Assembly: GCA_947648385.1 (NCBI GenBank)
Contig: CANSNO010000016.1
Location: 1 to 32,930 of the forward strand
Length of the DNA: 32,930 nt
Origin: an uncultured Clostridia bacterium
GTDB taxonomy: Bacteria; Bacillota; Clostridia; Oscillospirales; Butyricicoccaceae
Direction of reading: 5' to 3'
Position 1 is the stretch's first letter. Each line of letters opens with the position of its first letter. Under the pieces are notes generated by a model. It searched no databases and was not told the DNA's origin. It saw only the letters and a program-made list of their open reading frames with translations. Of this stretch, positions 32,324 through 32,930 are shown piece by piece. Made by a program: the position numbers and the translations under genes.

Positions 32324-32345
32324 TATTTTCACATATATTTTTATT

Positions 32346-32930
32346 TCAGTCAAGCTGCTCGACGGCAAACATATTGAGGTTCTTTATCAGCTTTATATCC
32401 TTTTTGGAAATGACCAGCTTTTCGAGAAGCTCGTCGTTCTCTTCAAGGGCAGAGGGAGAGAGGATACATTTGATGGATATGGGAAGCATGGGATATCTCG
32501 ATATTCCCGACAGCAGGCCCAGAACCTGGTCTCCTCTGTCAAAGGGGTTGACGGCGTAAAGAATGACGTGCTCCATGCGGTTGCTCTGGTTGTCGAAAGA
32601 GAAATTGGTCACCGTATCGAAATACTCCACCGAGCCGAAATAAAGATTGCGGCATTTGTCATATTCGTCAAAGGAGGCCACATCGTTATAAAAAACCGCG
32701 GCGCCTCTGGCCGATTCGCGGTCTATCTCAAGAACGTTTTTTATTATCTTGCCGACGCGTCCGTCATAGAAATAAACATATATAAGGCGCTGGGGGAAGA
32801 AGCCGCCGACATTTTCGTTTTGAGGGACTGAAATAGCTTCGGAGGGGGCATAGTCTATCAACTGCTGCACCTTGATGCCAAACACCTGGGCAATGTCGAA
32901 AAGGGTCTCCACGTCGACCGTGATGTCGCC
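32346..32930 (-). CDS. XRE-type HTH regulator, C-terminal part only
   Basis: The frame is open from the window edge to the stop at 32346, so the start lies to the right of 32930. The visible 194 residues begin with DVETLFDIAQVFGIKVQQLI, which looks like the last helix of an XRE/Cro helix-turn-helix domain, then a Ser/Pro/Asn-rich linker. A domain of about 150 residues follows with no family I know (RLIYVYFYDGRVGKIIKNVLEI, ILYAVNPFDRGDQVLGLLSG). It may bind a ligand. The GTG at 32912 should not be taken as the start. Leftward transcription ends at the shared terminator. Confidence 0.72.
   Translation of the reverse strand, partial: GDITVDVETLFDIAQVFGIKVQQLIDYAPSEAISVPQNENVGGFFPQRLIYVYFYDGRVGKIIKNVLEIDRESARGAAVFYNDVASFDEYDKCRNLYFGSVEYFDTVTNFSFDNQSNRMEHVILYAVNPFDRGDQVLGLLSGISRYPMLPISIKCILSPSALEENDELLEKLVISKKDIKLIKNLNMFAVEQLD

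Overview
The window looks like a chromosome segment of an anaerobic, probably spore-forming Clostridia-type bacterium (Bacillota). The reasons are strong Shine-Dalgarno sites, sigma-A type promoters such as TTGACA-17-TATAAT before rplM, a DUF2508-BofA sporulation pair, several oxygen-sensitive iron-sulfur proteins and fairly GC-rich DNA with many AGG and ATA codons. Genus is not resolved. I see no prophage, insertion sequence or CRISPR array; most of the window is ordinary core chromosome with a few unusual gene groups.

Layout. 1-1200: the 3' part of a tRNA-Ser(GGA) and a leftward glyceraldehyde-3-phosphate dehydrogenase gene behind a hairpin-rich leader. 1425-3262: a rightward PAS/HATPase protein that looks like a catalytically degenerate histidine kinase, a small membrane protein and a small converging gene. 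3336-4987: a secreted protein with a degenerate polysaccharide-deacetylase-like domain, then a cyclophilin. 5079-8411: a promoter, a ribbon-helix-helix protein and ClpB as one transcription unit. 8430-14318 (leftward): a LysR regulator, FecCD-type permease and ATPase, a methyltransferase with an apparent internal deletion, then a CoA-disulfide-reductase/rhodanese fusion and a small siroheme sulfite/nitrite-reductase-like protein. The matching substrate-binding lipoprotein (14355-15284) is divergent, with promoters that overlap those of the LysR operon.

15325-20110 (leftward): an amidase-domain protein and a two-gene atypical type IIA topoisomerase, probably a second enzyme beside a normal gyrase. 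20203-21431: DUF2508-bofA converging on, and overlapping, a TtcA-type PP-loop gene. 21561-22623: rplM-rpsI with a consensus promoter and a tandem 20-bp repeat upstream. 22657-24003: an unrecognised membrane coiled-coil protein. 24049-25194 (leftward): DUF951, a nicotinamidase-like hydrolase and a zinc-ribbon-like protein. 25344-26285: a three-S1-domain protein. 26322-28070 (leftward): ribulose-phosphate epimerase and an AEC transporter. 28182-32283 (rightward): a DUF4349 lipoprotein, lspA, an RluD-type pseudouridine synthase, a HAD phosphatase and a YitT membrane protein. The window ends in the C-terminal part of a leftward XRE-type regulator.

No single locus is a clear new defence or mobile system. 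The best candidates for something unusual are the metal-transport/LysR operon followed by the sulfur redox pair, the atypical topoisomerase, the bofA/ttcA antisense arrangement, the RHH-ClpB operon and the set of enzyme-like proteins that have lost catalytic residues. All family assignments come from reading motifs by eye; no database search was made.
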